From the NCBI GenBank assembly GCA_024280835.1, contig JAJRPJ010000006.1, forward strand, positions 294,098 to 358,097: a stretch of DNA of 64,000 nt, given 5' to 3'. Below the pieces are notes generated by a model. The model was not told where the DNA came from. It saw only the letters and a list, made by a program, of their open reading frames with translations, and did no database searches. Each line of letters begins with the position of its first letter. Within the stretch, counting starts at the first letter, position 1. The position numbers and the translations under genes are program-made. This document shows, one piece after another, positions 8,454-17,642 of this stretch. Source of the DNA: Candidatus Zixiibacteriota bacterium (lineage in GTDB: Bacteria > Zixibacteria > MSB-5A5 > GN15 > JACZUZ01).

Positions 8454-9422
8454 ATGCCTACATTGACAGTTGGAAAGCTCTATGAAGAGCGAAAATCGGA
8501 ATTTGAACTAACGCTTCTAAATGGCGAAGCTGGTCTCAAGCGCGATGTACTCAATGCAGAGCTACACAGGCCCGGACTGGCGCTGGCGGGTTTCTACAAA
8601 CGTTTTCCCCGAAAAAGAACGCAAGTTGTCGGCGAAACTGAGTTGGCCTATTTTGCCGAAAAAGACGATGAAAGCATTAGAGCTATCAGTCGACGACTGT
8701 TTTCTGAAAATGTACCGCTAGTGATTGTTGCCAAAGGTTTAGTACCGCCAGATATCTTTCTGGCTGAGGCAGACGAAGCGCATACCACCGTTCTCTCTTC
8801 AAGACTAACAACCTCAGAATTGACTAATCGACTGACTTCCTATCTGGATATGGTTTTTGCGCCGTCTATTTCGGTGCATGGAACTTTGGTTGATGTCTAT
8901 GGTGTTGGTCTGATGTATACAGGAAAATCTGGCGTGGGCAAATCAGAAATCGCTCTGGATCTAGTCGAGAGAGGGCATCGTTTGGTGGCTGATGATGTTG
9001 TGAAAGTCACTCGCAAGGCCAAGGATATTGTTGTTGGTAGTGGCTCGGATTTGTTGGGTCATCACATGGAAGTCCGCGGAGTGGGGATTATCGATATTGA
9101 GGCGCTTTTTGGAATTCGCGCGATTCGTATGCAAAAGAGAGTGGAAGTTGAAGTGCGTCTGACATTATGGTCCGAAACCGCCAGCTATGAACGACTTGGC
9201 ATTGATGAGCGAACCACGCAAATTTTGGGGGCGACAATCCCGATTGTCAATGTGCCGATTTCTCCAGGGAAGAATATCACAGTTATTAGTGAAGTTATCG
9301 CCATGAACCATATGCTCAAAGTCTACGGTGAAAACTCAGCCGAAGAGTTTAGCCGACGCCTCAACGAACGCCTCATGCGTCAACGGCTAACCCGAGAATA
9401 TCTCGAATCTGACTACGAATAA
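8454..9422 (+). CDS. hprK: HPr kinase/phosphorylase
   Basis: The 322-residue protein matches bifunctional HPr kinase/phosphorylase in length and motifs. There is an N-terminal regulatory domain (1-130), then H142, a Walker A loop at 157-164 (GKSGVGKS), the acidic pair D180-D181 and the family signature at 203-215 (HHMEVRGVGIIDI). The enzyme phosphorylates HPr on a serine and reverses this, linking carbon status to regulation. Neither HPr, EI nor a PTS permease is encoded nearby, which is common in Gram-negative genomes where the system is purely regulatory. GGAAG lies 8 bases before the ATG. A TATAGT box near 8381 may belong to its promoter. Confidence 0.95.
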   Translation: MPTLTVGKLYEERKSEFELTLLNGEAGLKRDVLNAELHRPGLALAGFYKRFPRKRTQVVGETELAYFAEKDDESIRAISRRLFSENVPLVIVAKGLVPPDIFLAEADEAHTTVLSSRLTTSELTNRLTSYLDMVFAPSISVHGTLVDVYGVGLMYTGKSGVGKSEIALDLVERGHRLVADDVVKVTRKAKDIVVGSGSDLLGHHMEVRGVGIIDIEALFGIRAIRMQKRVEVEVRLTLWSETASYERLGIDERTTQILGATIPIVNVPISPGKNITVISEVIAMNHMLKVYGENSAEEFSRRLNERLMRQRLTREYLESDYE

Positions 9423-9865
9423 TCCGCCGAGCTATTCACGATAGCGTCGCAATTTTACTGCGACTATACTTAGACGACAATAGATAGATACTTAGCAGGC
9501 TGAGAGTGAAAGTCTGGTTGTTCTTGCTTAACAGTTGGCTTGGCCGCCAGAGCTTGCCAGAGGGTGGGTCAGCGCTTATATTTGCAATCCGACGTTTCGC
9601 TAACTGTCATATAGGCAAGAGGATGGACGTCGCTAGGTATTTTTTGGGGAGTCGCAGTAACCAATCGCAAGCAATAGTTTATCAGCAAAACAATACTAAC
9701 AATATCACGCTCTCTCACGAACAAACTACGGTAACCCGTCGCATTGAGCTGTAATTCGTTGATCAACAACGAGTTGGGCTTGGAACTTCACGGGCTCTTT
9801 CCTGTACAAGTTCGAGGTAGAGGGACATCGGCGATATTGAAGTGTCAATAAGGTAAGAAAAGCAA
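9423..9865. other. Intergenic, small hairpin only
   Basis: This 443-base gap holds a hairpin GTCGCA-N7-TGCGAC (9446-9464) soon after hprK, without a clear T run. The longest reading frame (9506-9754) has no start signal, no family features and atypical composition, so it is not called. The promoter for the chaperone genes must lie here but was not identified. Confidence 0.4.
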
Positions 9866-11710
9866 ATGCAAGAAATGTTAAAAGTCATCGATTTACAGCC
9901 AACCGAGCCAAAGGGTTCACCACGTGGTTTCTTCAAGACCGCCTTTTCCAAAGCCATCATTGCTTCTGTCGTGGTTGCGACCTTCAGCGCCTGCGGTAGT
10001 TCGGGTGGCGATTATGTTGCAATCGTCAATGGTGATCGGATTCCACTCGAAGAGCTAAATGCCCAAATGGGTATGTCCAATAAGAAGTTCTTTCAGTCAT
10101 TTGAAGAAGAACTCGCAGCAAGAAAAATTATCACCGACACGCTAATCATCCGTCAGTTGTTGGTGGCGGAGGCCTATAAGAAGAACTTTGATGACCTAGA
10201 AGACGTTGCCAGAATAGCGTTGTTCAATAAAGAGAAGTTCTTGTTGGATGTTCTCTTTGACCGAGAAATCGGCATGGAGTCAAATATTAGTGAAGCTGAA
10301 GTTCAAGATTACTTCGAAAAGCTAAAGTACAAGTACCGCGCCAGCCATATTCTAGTGAAAACGCAAGACGAAGCTGAAGCGCTAGTTGATTCTCTGGAGG
10401 CTAATGTACCGTTCGGGCGTTTGGCGTTCAAATTGTCTCTTGATCGCAAGTCTGCCAAAGACAACGGTGATTTGGGATATTTTTTCTGGGGACAGATGGC
10501 GGATCCATTTCAGCATGCCATCATCAAAATGTCTCCTGGCGAGATTTCGTCACCTGTGAAGACTCGTTTCGGTTGGCACATAATCAAACTATCCGAGAAA
10601 CTCCCCAACACGCTCAGAACGACACTGAAGCAGATGCGTTATGGTATAAAGCAAGATATGGGCGCTGCACAACGCAACAGGGATGTGCAGAGTTATTTCG
10701 ATAGAATGAAAGAAAAATATCCGATTTCAATCGAAGAGAAAACGGTTGAGTTTTTGATGAACAAACGAGCGGATTTGTATCCTCCTTTTTACCTTGAGCA
10801 ATTGCCAAAGAACGACTTTGACATTGAACAGCTTGATCGTGATGAAGTGGCTTTGCCGCTGGCGACATGGGACGGTGGTCAGGTTTCTATTGGTCAGTAC
10901 TTAGCGATGATTCGCAAGACGCCACCTGCTTCACGCCCTGACTTAGATGATAGTGACGGTCTTGAAAACATTATCTTCAGTCTCAAGTTCAATGAGATAT
11001 TGGGTCTTGAAGCGCGTCGACAGGGGCTTGAGAGTTCTGATGCGTTCAAAACTAAGATGAAACGTTTCCGTGAATTTACCATGGCGGAAATCATGCGTGA
11101 CTCTATCCCTCAGCCGCCACCACCAGATGAAGATGAAATAATCGCCTATTACAATACTCATCAAGCAGAGTTTACTGTTCCAGAGAAAATCCATCTCTTT
11201 GAAGTTTTGGTCAGTGACAAAAGTCAGGCTTTGGAATTGCGCAAGAAAATCAAAGGTCTCAATCAATTGAAAAGCATCGCCGCTGAACTGACCGAACGAG
11301 GCGGAATCCGCGCTAAGAGGGGTGACCTAGGACAGATTGAGCGCAAATGGTTCCCAAATGTATTTGATGCTGCCAAGAAAGTGGCTGTCGGTGGTATCGG
11401 AGGGCCAATCAAAGCTCGCTTGGGCAAATGGTCTGTTTTCTATGTCGTTGAGAAGCGTTCCGAAGAGATTAAGAATCTTGATGCAGTCAGACGGAAGATC
11501 ACAGGGACAATCATCAATTCAAAGAAAAGTGTTTCATTTGCGGAGTGGGCTTCGCGAGTTAAAGAAGCGGCTGATATCACTATTGATGACGACCTTATTA
11601 GCTCCTCTATTGATCCTGATAAATATCCCGGTCCTGCTTCAGCGGCTGTAACTGAAAGCGCCGTCAACAGCGCTGAGAATAATCAAACCCTGCCAGATAG
11701 CTCAAAATAA
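9866..11710 (+). CDS. Peptidyl-prolyl isomerase lipoprotein (PpiC/PrsA/SurA-like)
   Basis: The 614-residue product has a long N-terminal extension and then a signal segment ending in a lipobox-like TFSAC with C43, so it is probably a lipid-anchored periplasmic protein. A SurA_N-like helical region with VNGDRIPLEEL follows. A parvulin rotamase domain lies at about 155-245 (YRASHILV, NGDLGYF, FGWHIIKL). A second, weaker parvulin-like domain lies at about 430-535 (RGDLGQIERKWFP). It should help fold exported and outer-membrane proteins. It is 37 bases upstream of a second SurA-like gene, so the two form a chaperone operon. The start is not backed by a good ribosome site, and the true start may be a little downstream. 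Confidence 0.88.
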   Translation: MQEMLKVIDLQPTEPKGSPRGFFKTAFSKAIIASVVVATFSACGSSGGDYVAIVNGDRIPLEELNAQMGMSNKKFFQSFEEELAARKIITDTLIIRQLLVAEAYKKNFDDLEDVARIALFNKEKFLLDVLFDREIGMESNISEAEVQDYFEKLKYKYRASHILVKTQDEAEALVDSLEANVPFGRLAFKLSLDRKSAKDNGDLGYFFWGQMADPFQHAIIKMSPGEISSPVKTRFGWHIIKLSEKLPNTLRTTLKQMRYGIKQDMGAAQRNRDVQSYFDRMKEKYPISIEEKTVEFLMNKRADLYPPFYLEQLPKNDFDIEQLDRDEVALPLATWDGGQVSIGQYLAMIRKTPPASRPDLDDSDGLENIIFSLKFNEILGLEARRQGLESSDAFKTKMKRFREFTMAEIMRDSIPQPPPPDEDEIIAYYNTHQAEFTVPEKIHLFEVLVSDKSQALELRKKIKGLNQLKSIAAELTERGGIRAKRGDLGQIERKWFPNVFDAAKKVAVGGIGGPIKARLGKWSVFYVVEKRSEEIKNLDAVRRKITGTIINSKKSVSFAEWASRVKEAADITIDDDLISSSIDPDKYPGPASAAVTESAVNSAENNQTLPDSSK

Positions 11711-11747
11711 GTTAGAGACGCTAAACAAGGCCAAGTGGCAAAATCCA

Positions 11748-13103
11748 ATGAAGAATATTGTGCGGCTCAATAAGATGAAATTCAAAAGTTCTAACAATAC
11801 TGTTACCAATATTATACAGGCTGGAATGTTAGCGGCGATTGTTGTGCTTTCTCTACCGCTAATTACAATGGCGGGAATCGAGAAAGCCGAGCCATTAGAG
11901 AAGATTGTCGCTCGTGTCGGCAATTATCCGATTCTGGTTTCGGAGCTGGCAACTCAAGTGCAACTCTTGGCGATGCAAACAGGATTTAACCCGACGACAC
12001 AAGCAGAAGTAGACAAGTTTCAAGAGGAAGTTCTCCAGCAATTAGTTAATGAGAAACTGTTTCTAATTGCCGCTCAGCAAGACACAACCTTGCGTGTGTC
12101 GGAACAGGAAATAACTCAGGACTTAGATCGTCAAGTTGAGCAAATTTCATCGCGTTTTCCTGATGAAGAAACGTTTCTGAAAGCTCTTGCAAAAGAAGGG
12201 CTAACAGTTCGTGAGTTACGACGTAAGTTTTATCCAGAAATCGAAAACAGGATTCTCAAAGATAAGTTTGTGTCGAGAAAACTAACTTCAATCAGTGTTT
12301 CTAGGCAAGAAGTGACGGAGTTCTACAACGAATACCGCGATTCAATCCCCAATCAACCTCCCAGTATTCGTATTGCTCATATCTTGCTACGTGTTGAAGC
12401 TTCAGATGAAGAAGCTAAATCGGTTCGAGATGTTGCGCGTAGAATTAGAAAAAAAGCTGTCGCCGGTGATGATTTCGATAATTTGATAAATGTCTACAGC
12501 GCTCCTGGTGGCGGAGATTTGGGTTACTTGCGCAGAGAAGAAGTGACACCCGAGTTTGCCTCAGCTGCATTTGCTTTGCGCGTTGGTGATATTTCGGGCG
12601 CTGTGCGCACTGGAGTTGGTTACCATATTTTCAAATGTATTCGACGTTCTGGTGACAGCATCAATGTCAAACAAATATTTTTTCCTGTGGCTTCGACACT
12701 TGCCGATACAATTCGCACTCGTCAATTGACTGATTCACTAATTCAAGAATTGAAAAACGGCGCCTCATTTGCCGAATTCGCAAAAGAGTTTTCTACCGAT
12801 GATGACACTCGTCGCACAGAGGGTGAGCTGGGTTGGTATGCGCTCAACGATTTGCCCGAAGAATTCAAAGAAGTTTTGGAGGGGAATTCTGATGTCGGCA
12901 GTATTGTCGGCCCTGCCGAATCCGCTTTCGGTTTCCACACTATAAAAGTTTTAGAAAAGAGAGACGGAAGAGACGTCAGCCTCGAAAATAGCTATGATCA
13001 AATCCGTGAATTGGCGCGTCGACGGGAAACCGATATGCTGATTACTCAATGGGTGGAAAAGCGCAAGAAAGATACTTTTATCGAGATTCGACCTATCAAC
13101 TAA
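11748..13103 (+). CDS. surA: SurA-like periplasmic chaperone with two parvulin domains
   Basis: The 451-residue product has the size and order of SurA: an N-terminal hydrophobic export signal (about residues 22-42), a SurA_N helical domain containing VARVGNYPILVSELATQ, a first parvulin domain at about 205-295 (IRIAHILL, GGGDLGYLRRE, VGYHIFKC) and a second at about 305-405 (VKQIFFP, TEGELGWYALNDLP, FGFHTIKV). It is a folding helper for outer-membrane proteins. It follows the PpiC-like lipoprotein gene by 37 bases. The start codon at 11748 lacks a strong ribosome site, and an ATG at 11775 is a possible alternative. Confidence 0.9.
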   Translation: MKNIVRLNKMKFKSSNNTVTNIIQAGMLAAIVVLSLPLITMAGIEKAEPLEKIVARVGNYPILVSELATQVQLLAMQTGFNPTTQAEVDKFQEEVLQQLVNEKLFLIAAQQDTTLRVSEQEITQDLDRQVEQISSRFPDEETFLKALAKEGLTVRELRRKFYPEIENRILKDKFVSRKLTSISVSRQEVTEFYNEYRDSIPNQPPSIRIAHILLRVEASDEEAKSVRDVARRIRKKAVAGDDFDNLINVYSAPGGGDLGYLRREEVTPEFASAAFALRVGDISGAVRTGVGYHIFKCIRRSGDSINVKQIFFPVASTLADTIRTRQLTDSLIQELKNGASFAEFAKEFSTDDDTRRTEGELGWYALNDLPEEFKEVLEGNSDVGSIVGPAESAFGFHTIKVLEKRDGRDVSLENSYDQIRELARRRETDMLITQWVEKRKKDTFIEIRPIN

Positions 13104-13114
13104 GTTGCGCCTGG

Positions 13115-13144
13115 ATCCAATAAACACTAATCCAACAAAAACTA
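13115..13144. repeat. Imperfect 15-bp tandem duplication
   Basis: Two adjacent 15-base units (13115-13129 and 13130-13144) agree at 13 of 15 positions. They lie in the gap between surA and the S4 gene. One of several similar intergenic micro-duplications in this window. Confidence 0.7.
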
Positions 13145-13167
13145 AGTGTAGGACATAAGGTAATAGA

Positions 13168-13407
13168 ATGCGCCTAGATCAAATACTACCGCTATTGGGC
13201 GTTATCAAACGCCGCACAGTTGCCAAGCAAATGGCCGACAACGGATTGATTTCTATCAATAATGCTGCCGCCAAAGCTGGAAAAGGTGTCAATGTTGGTG
13301 ACACTATTCACATTGGTGGGACAAATCCACAAACAATCAAAGTTCTCCAACTTCCTGGCAAATCATTGTCCAAAGAGCAACGTCAAGATTATTACGAAGT
13401 TCTTTGA
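13168..13407 (+). CDS. S4-domain RNA-binding protein (Hsp15/RqcP type)
   Basis: The 79-residue protein is almost entirely an S4 domain: MRLDQILPLLGVIKRRTVAK at the start, then NGLISINN and a VNVGDTIHI strand. Stand-alone S4 proteins of this size include Hsp15 and RqcP, which bind tRNA or 50S subunits with blocked nascent chains. Placement after two folding chaperones fits a quality-control theme, but that link is inference. An AAGG-containing stretch lies about 10 bases before the ATG. Confidence 0.85.
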   Translation: MRLDQILPLLGVIKRRTVAKQMADNGLISINNAAAKAGKGVNVGDTIHIGGTNPQTIKVLQLPGKSLSKEQRQDYYEVL

Positions 13408-13656
13408 GTCAATGCCTTTTGATCTAACGATCGTGTTTGCCTCAGGAATATATTGTTTCGCCTCTCTTCGTCAGCTACATTAGAACCAGAAGTAGTTTCA
13501 CAAATATTGAGCGGCGTGACGTATAACCGTCGACCCTCTTGTGGAACCGTCTCTTGAAGATAACTGTTCTAAGTGATGGACAGCGATGAGCGAAAGTTTG
13601 CTCTACTACCATTCAAATTGAATAAGAGTACAAAAGTTTAAAGGAAACATTTCCTA

Positions 13657-15084
13657 ATGCCCAATACAAAAAATACTTCCAAAGTTTCCACGAAATCTAC
13701 ACCGAAGATGTCGCCCAAGTCATTACCAAAGACTCTCGGCGAGCTCAATAAGTTTGGCTACACCCATCGAACAGTGAAGATGGAAATGCGTGAGAATCTT
13801 TTGCAATTTCTCCGCGATAGCAAGTCTCCTTTCACTGGAATCATCGGCTTTGACCAGACCGTCTTGCCGCAGATATATAACGCTATTCTTTCTCAGCACA
13901 ATTTTATTTTGCTGGGTCTGCGCGGACAGGCCAAGAGCCGTATTTTGCGTCAACTGCCGCAGTTGTTGGATGAGTATGTGCCTGCGATTATTGGAAGCGC
14001 TCTGAATGAATCACCGCTGGCGCCAGTGACCAACAAGTCACGGGCGTTAATCGCAGAGTATGGCGCCGATTTGGAGCTAAGATGGATACATCGCGACGAG
14101 CGCTATCAAGAAAAACTTGCCACCCCTGACGTTTCGATTGCTGATTTAATTGGTGATATTGATCCTATCAAAGCCGCGCGCGAAAAACGTGACATCTCCG
14201 ACGTAGAGGTTATCAACTGGGGCATTATTCCGCGAACCAATCGGGGAATCTTTGCTATCAATGAAGCTCCAGATTTACAGCCGCGAATTCAAGTTGGCTT
14301 GTTGAACATTCTTGAGGAAAGCGATATTCAAGTGCGTGGTTTTCCGTTTCGCGCTCAATTGGATATACAATTAGTTTTCACAGCCAATCCTGAGGATTAC
14401 ACCAATCGTGGAAACTTAATTACACCTCTCAAAGACCGAATCGATTCGCAGATAATCACCCACTATCCAAAGTCGGTTACAGAATCTGCAAAAGTCACCG
14501 CGCAAGAAGCTTGGGTCAATCGTCCGACAAAAGTCACCATCCCTGATTTTATCAAGGAGTTGGTCGAGGAAGTGACAGTTCTGGCGCGCGAGTCAGAGTA
14601 TGTAGATCAAAGTTCGGGTGTCTCGGCGAGAGTCTCTATCACTTCCTATGAAAACTTAATCTCGGCGGTTGAGCGTAGAGCGGCAATTAACAATGAAGAT
14701 GACACTTATCCGCGAATTTCGGATTTGTATGCTATGCTCCCGTCACTAACTGGAAAAATTGAACTGGTCTATGAGGGAGAGCTAGAGGGGCCAACAATAG
14801 TGGCTACCAGCATGATCGGCAAAGCCATCAAAGGTCGTTTCAAGCGTTCTTTCCCTTTGCCGCAAAAAACAGGGCGTAAATCAGCAAGAAGTGACTCTGG
14901 TTATAATGAAACGCTTTCGCCTGTGGAGCAATTACAAGCAGAGTCCGCATCAGCTAGTCCCTATGAAGCTGTCACCGACTTTTTTGGTAGTGGTATGAAG
15001 CTGGAACTGTCGGATATGGCCACGCTCAAAGGTTATCGCGCCGCTTTGGATTCAATCTCTGGATTAAAAGACATAGTTAATTAA
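13657..15084 (+). CDS. MoxR/Mg-chelatase-like AAA+ ATPase, possibly interrupted by a stop
   Basis: The 475-residue product is an AAA+ ATPase of the MoxR/Mg-chelatase I-subunit-like group. Its Walker A is G87-S94 (GLRGQAKS, third Gly replaced by Ala). The Walker B region reads GIFAINEAPDL, followed by VGLLNILEE and FTANPEDY. Such ATPases work with VWA-domain proteins to remodel or insert cofactors; a VWA gene follows. The frame ends with TAA at 15082-15084 but stays open for another 54 codons that look like real coding sequence in the same frame, ending at 15249. The annotated product may therefore lack its natural C-terminal tail. AAAGGA lies about 11 bases upstream of the ATG. Confidence 0.88.
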   Translation: MPNTKNTSKVSTKSTPKMSPKSLPKTLGELNKFGYTHRTVKMEMRENLLQFLRDSKSPFTGIIGFDQTVLPQIYNAILSQHNFILLGLRGQAKSRILRQLPQLLDEYVPAIIGSALNESPLAPVTNKSRALIAEYGADLELRWIHRDERYQEKLATPDVSIADLIGDIDPIKAAREKRDISDVEVINWGIIPRTNRGIFAINEAPDLQPRIQVGLLNILEESDIQVRGFPFRAQLDIQLVFTANPEDYTNRGNLITPLKDRIDSQIITHYPKSVTESAKVTAQEAWVNRPTKVTIPDFIKELVEEVTVLARESEYVDQSSGVSARVSITSYENLISAVERRAAINNEDDTYPRISDLYAMLPSLTGKIELVYEGELEGPTIVATSMIGKAIKGRFKRSFPLPQKTGRKSARSDSGYNETLSPVEQLQAESASASPYEAVTDFFGSGMKLELSDMATLKGYRAALDSISGLKDIVN

Positions 15085-15111
15085 CATTTCCGCCCAGCCG
15101 ACAAAAATGAA

Positions 15112-15249
15112 ATGTATTTGCGGATGGAGTTTGTGCTTGAAGGTTTGCATCAATACAACATGCTCGCCAAAGAAATCAAGGAAGCTAACTTCCAGTATAG
15201 TGACATGCTGGCCAATATGTTGCGTGATGTTGAGGTCGACACTGATTGA
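15112..15249 (+). CDS. In-frame continuation of the MoxR-type gene, or a 45-residue ORF
   Basis: From the first ATG after the TAA the frame encodes 45 residues beginning MYLRMEFVLEGLHQYNML and ending EVDTD. It is exactly in phase with the upstream ATPase, and the nine codons between the stop and this ATG are also open (HFRPADKNE). The helical, charged character and the phrase MEFVLEGLH fit a C-terminal tail of a MoxR-type protein more than a free small protein. No Shine-Dalgarno site precedes the ATG. Possible readings are a sequencing error or nonsense change at 15082-15084, stop readthrough, or a true small gene between ATPase and VWA partner. Confidence 0.5.
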   Translation: MYLRMEFVLEGLHQYNMLAKEIKEANFQYSDMLANMLRDVEVDTD

Positions 15250-15287
15250 GCTATTGCTCAGCGCCATTAAGATGCCATGAAAACGCT

Positions 15288-16379
15288 ATGAAAATACTGT
15301 ACTCAAATTGGGATGATGCACTAGCAAAACAGATTGGTCAGTATGACAGTCTGAAAGAGCTCTTTAACCATTTGCTTATGCAGCTCAATGGTGACGTTGG
15401 CAGAGCATTGGATGCAATGCGTCAATTTCAAAAAATGGGTTACCTAGACCCAGATGTTGATCTTGCAGAATTTGAACGTCGACTGATGAAGGATGCTATC
15501 ATTGAGGTCTCGCCAGAGGGCAAAGCGCTAACCCGCAAAGGTGAACGTCTCTTGCGACGTGACGCTCTCGAAAAAGTATTTGGCGCTTTGCGTAAAGCGG
15601 GTCGTGGCAATCATGCCGTTCCACAAGAAGGCGGCGGCGCCGCAGAAATATTACCTGAGAAACGCGCCTTCCGTTTTGGTGATGACACAGCGCATATAGA
15701 CTACACTGGCTCAATGTTTAATTCAATCACTCGCACTTCTAGTTTGGATTTAACTCTCGCCGAGGAAGACCTCGAAGTTTATGAAACCGAGAAAACTACA
15801 TCGACTGCCACAGCTCTATTGCTGGATGTTTCGCATTCGATGATTCTCTATGGCGAAGACAGAATCACGCCAGCGAAACAAGTTGCGATGGCTATCGCCG
15901 AATTAATTACCACAAAATATCCGAAAGACTTTTTGACAGTCATACTTTTTGGTGATTTTGCGCGAGAAGTGAAAATCGAGGATTTGCCATATTGCGGAGT
16001 GGGTCCTTATCACACCAATACAAAAGCTGGCCTGCAAATGGCGCGCAACATTCTGCTGACACGCAAACACCCTAACAAACAAATTATCATGATCACTGAT
16101 GGCAAACCATCGGTAATTCGCAAGGACAACGGCCAAATGTACAAGAATCCAATTGGTCTAGATCCGGTGATAGTCAATCGCACACTAGATGAAGCTGTGA
16201 TTTGCCGTAAGAAACGTATTCCGATTACCACCTTCATGGTTACCGAGGACCCCTATTTACGCCAGTTTGTTGAGCGTCTCACCGAACTCAATCACGGCCA
16301 AGCCTATTTCAGCTCCCTTGATCGCCTTGGCGAATTCGTAATTTCAGACTTCCTCAACAAGCGCAAAGGTCGCAAGTAA
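15288..16379 (+). CDS. VWA-domain protein, partner of the MoxR-type ATPase
   Basis: The 363-residue product has an N-terminal helical region (1-120) and a von Willebrand A domain from about residue 170. The MIDAS metal site is present as DVSHS (D180, S182, S184), with further conserved segments HTNTKAGLQMA and MITDGKPS. There is no signal peptide, so it is cytoplasmic. VWA proteins bind an acidic ligand through the MIDAS metal ion and often act with MoxR ATPases in complex maturation. The client is unknown. The ATG at 15288 is the first that fits the domain, with no obvious ribosome site; translation may be coupled to the gene upstream. Confidence 0.88.
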   Translation: MKILYSNWDDALAKQIGQYDSLKELFNHLLMQLNGDVGRALDAMRQFQKMGYLDPDVDLAEFERRLMKDAIIEVSPEGKALTRKGERLLRRDALEKVFGALRKAGRGNHAVPQEGGGAAEILPEKRAFRFGDDTAHIDYTGSMFNSITRTSSLDLTLAEEDLEVYETEKTTSTATALLLDVSHSMILYGEDRITPAKQVAMAIAELITTKYPKDFLTVILFGDFAREVKIEDLPYCGVGPYHTNTKAGLQMARNILLTRKHPNKQIIMITDGKPSVIRKDNGQMYKNPIGLDPVIVNRTLDEAVICRKKRIPITTFMVTEDPYLRQFVERLTELNHGQAYFSSLDRLGEFVISDFLNKRKGRK

Positions 16380-16402
16380 CTCAAAGGAGACTTTTGCGCC
16401 AC

Positions 16403-16430
16403 TTTACCTGCTTGAGCTTTTGGCTATATT
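16403..16430 (+). promoter_or_regulatory. Sigma70-like promoter, leaderless type
   Basis: TTTACC (16403-16408), a 16-base spacer and TATATT (16425-16430) lie directly before the GTG start at 16437. The seventh base after the -10, the usual transcription start, is the G of GTG, so the mRNA would be leaderless. Confidence 0.5.
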
Positions 16431-16436
16431 GCCTCA

Positions 16437-17603
16437 GTGAATCCCGAAGCTCGAACCATATCCACCACAAAGCCAATCGGCCTACTTTGCAATTCCTCCG
16501 CATGGGGTGGATTGGAAATGAATGTTCTTAGTCTGGCGGAGCGCATGAAGCAGCGAGGTTGGCCGATGGTCATCTATGGGCGCTCTGATTCAATTCTAGC
16601 AGAACAAGCTCACTTATCTGGAATCAAATTCACTCACATAGGTTCAGAATTCAAATTCGGTGATCTTGTCAATGCCCGTCGTTTGGCGCGAGAGTTTGCT
16701 ATCGATGGCGTAGAAGTCTTGATAAACTATCTCAACCGCGATATTTTTCTCTCGGTATTGGCGAAACGTTTTTTCAAAACCAAATCTAAAGCGCCTCTCA
16801 GTTTATTCTATTATCAACATGAGCAGCTCGGAATTGATAGACGTGATACGTTCCACAGCTGGCTCTACAATAATTTGGACTGCTGGATAGCGCTATTGCC
16901 GAGTTTCATTAACAGCCTAAAAGCCCGAACCAAGCTGGACATCAGCAAAGCGCTTGTTATTCCTTTTGGAATAGATGTGGAGCGTTTCACAACAAATCTT
17001 CCCACAAGCAGTGAAGCGCGTCAAGCGCTCAACCTGCCACAGGATGCTACAATAGTTGGTGTCATCGGTCGACTGGACCAGAAGAAGAGCCAGCATACAC
17101 TCATCGAAGCCCTAGCCGAGTTCAAAACCAAGTGCACTGACATACATGTCCTGATTCTTGGGGATAAAACGCATGGTGAAGCAGAAAAATACGAACAGCT
17201 TCTGCATGATTTTGCCTCTGATTTAAGTCTCACTGACCGCGTTCATTTTCGTCCACATCGAGAGGATGTCCAAATTGGTTTTGCCGCATTGGATGTTTTC
17301 GTCTTGACCTCCGAGTCCGAGACCTATGGCATGGTGACACTCGAAGCGCAGGCCTCTGGGGTTCCGACAATCGGCACGAACGCTGGAGGAACTAGGGAGC
17401 TAATCGACGATGGAGTCACTGGACTGCTTTTTGACTATCAAGCCGCCAACGGTCTTGCCAAATGTATCGAGCGCATAGTCGCTGACAAAGAATTTGTCGC
17501 GAAGCTAAGTGAGACTGCACGGGCCCGAATTGAGAGCGATTTCTCCTATCAAAACCAATGCGCCTTGCTCGAGAACGCCATAAAGAAATTGTCGAATATT
17601 TGA
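16437..17603 (+). CDS. Family 4-type glycosyltransferase
   Basis: The 388-residue product is a GT-B glycosyltransferase. An N-terminal acceptor domain (WGGLEMNVLSLAERM) is followed by the nucleotide-sugar domain with GVIGRLDQKKSQHTLIEAL, HFRPHREDV and the EX7E motif in ESETYGMVTLEAQASG. Such enzymes build lipopolysaccharide, capsule or glycolipids at the inner face of the membrane. No sugar-specific neighbours identify donor or acceptor. The GTG start is favoured because a promoter -10 lies 6 bases upstream and the first codons run directly into the conserved fold. Confidence 0.9.
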   Translation: MNPEARTISTTKPIGLLCNSSAWGGLEMNVLSLAERMKQRGWPMVIYGRSDSILAEQAHLSGIKFTHIGSEFKFGDLVNARRLAREFAIDGVEVLINYLNRDIFLSVLAKRFFKTKSKAPLSLFYYQHEQLGIDRRDTFHSWLYNNLDCWIALLPSFINSLKARTKLDISKALVIPFGIDVERFTTNLPTSSEARQALNLPQDATIVGVIGRLDQKKSQHTLIEALAEFKTKCTDIHVLILGDKTHGEAEKYEQLLHDFASDLSLTDRVHFRPHREDVQIGFAALDVFVLTSESETYGMVTLEAQASGVPTIGTNAGGTRELIDDGVTGLLFDYQAANGLAKCIERIVADKEFVAKLSETARARIESDFSYQNQCALLENAIKKLSNI

Positions 17604-17642
17604 GGCAACTATTTGTAAGCACGAGTAGTATGTAAGAGACAT

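Noticed and set aside
9506..9754. An 82-codon open frame in the gap after hprK.
   Set aside because: No ribosome site, no recognised motif, and an overlapping frame on the other strand of similar length. It looks like chance.
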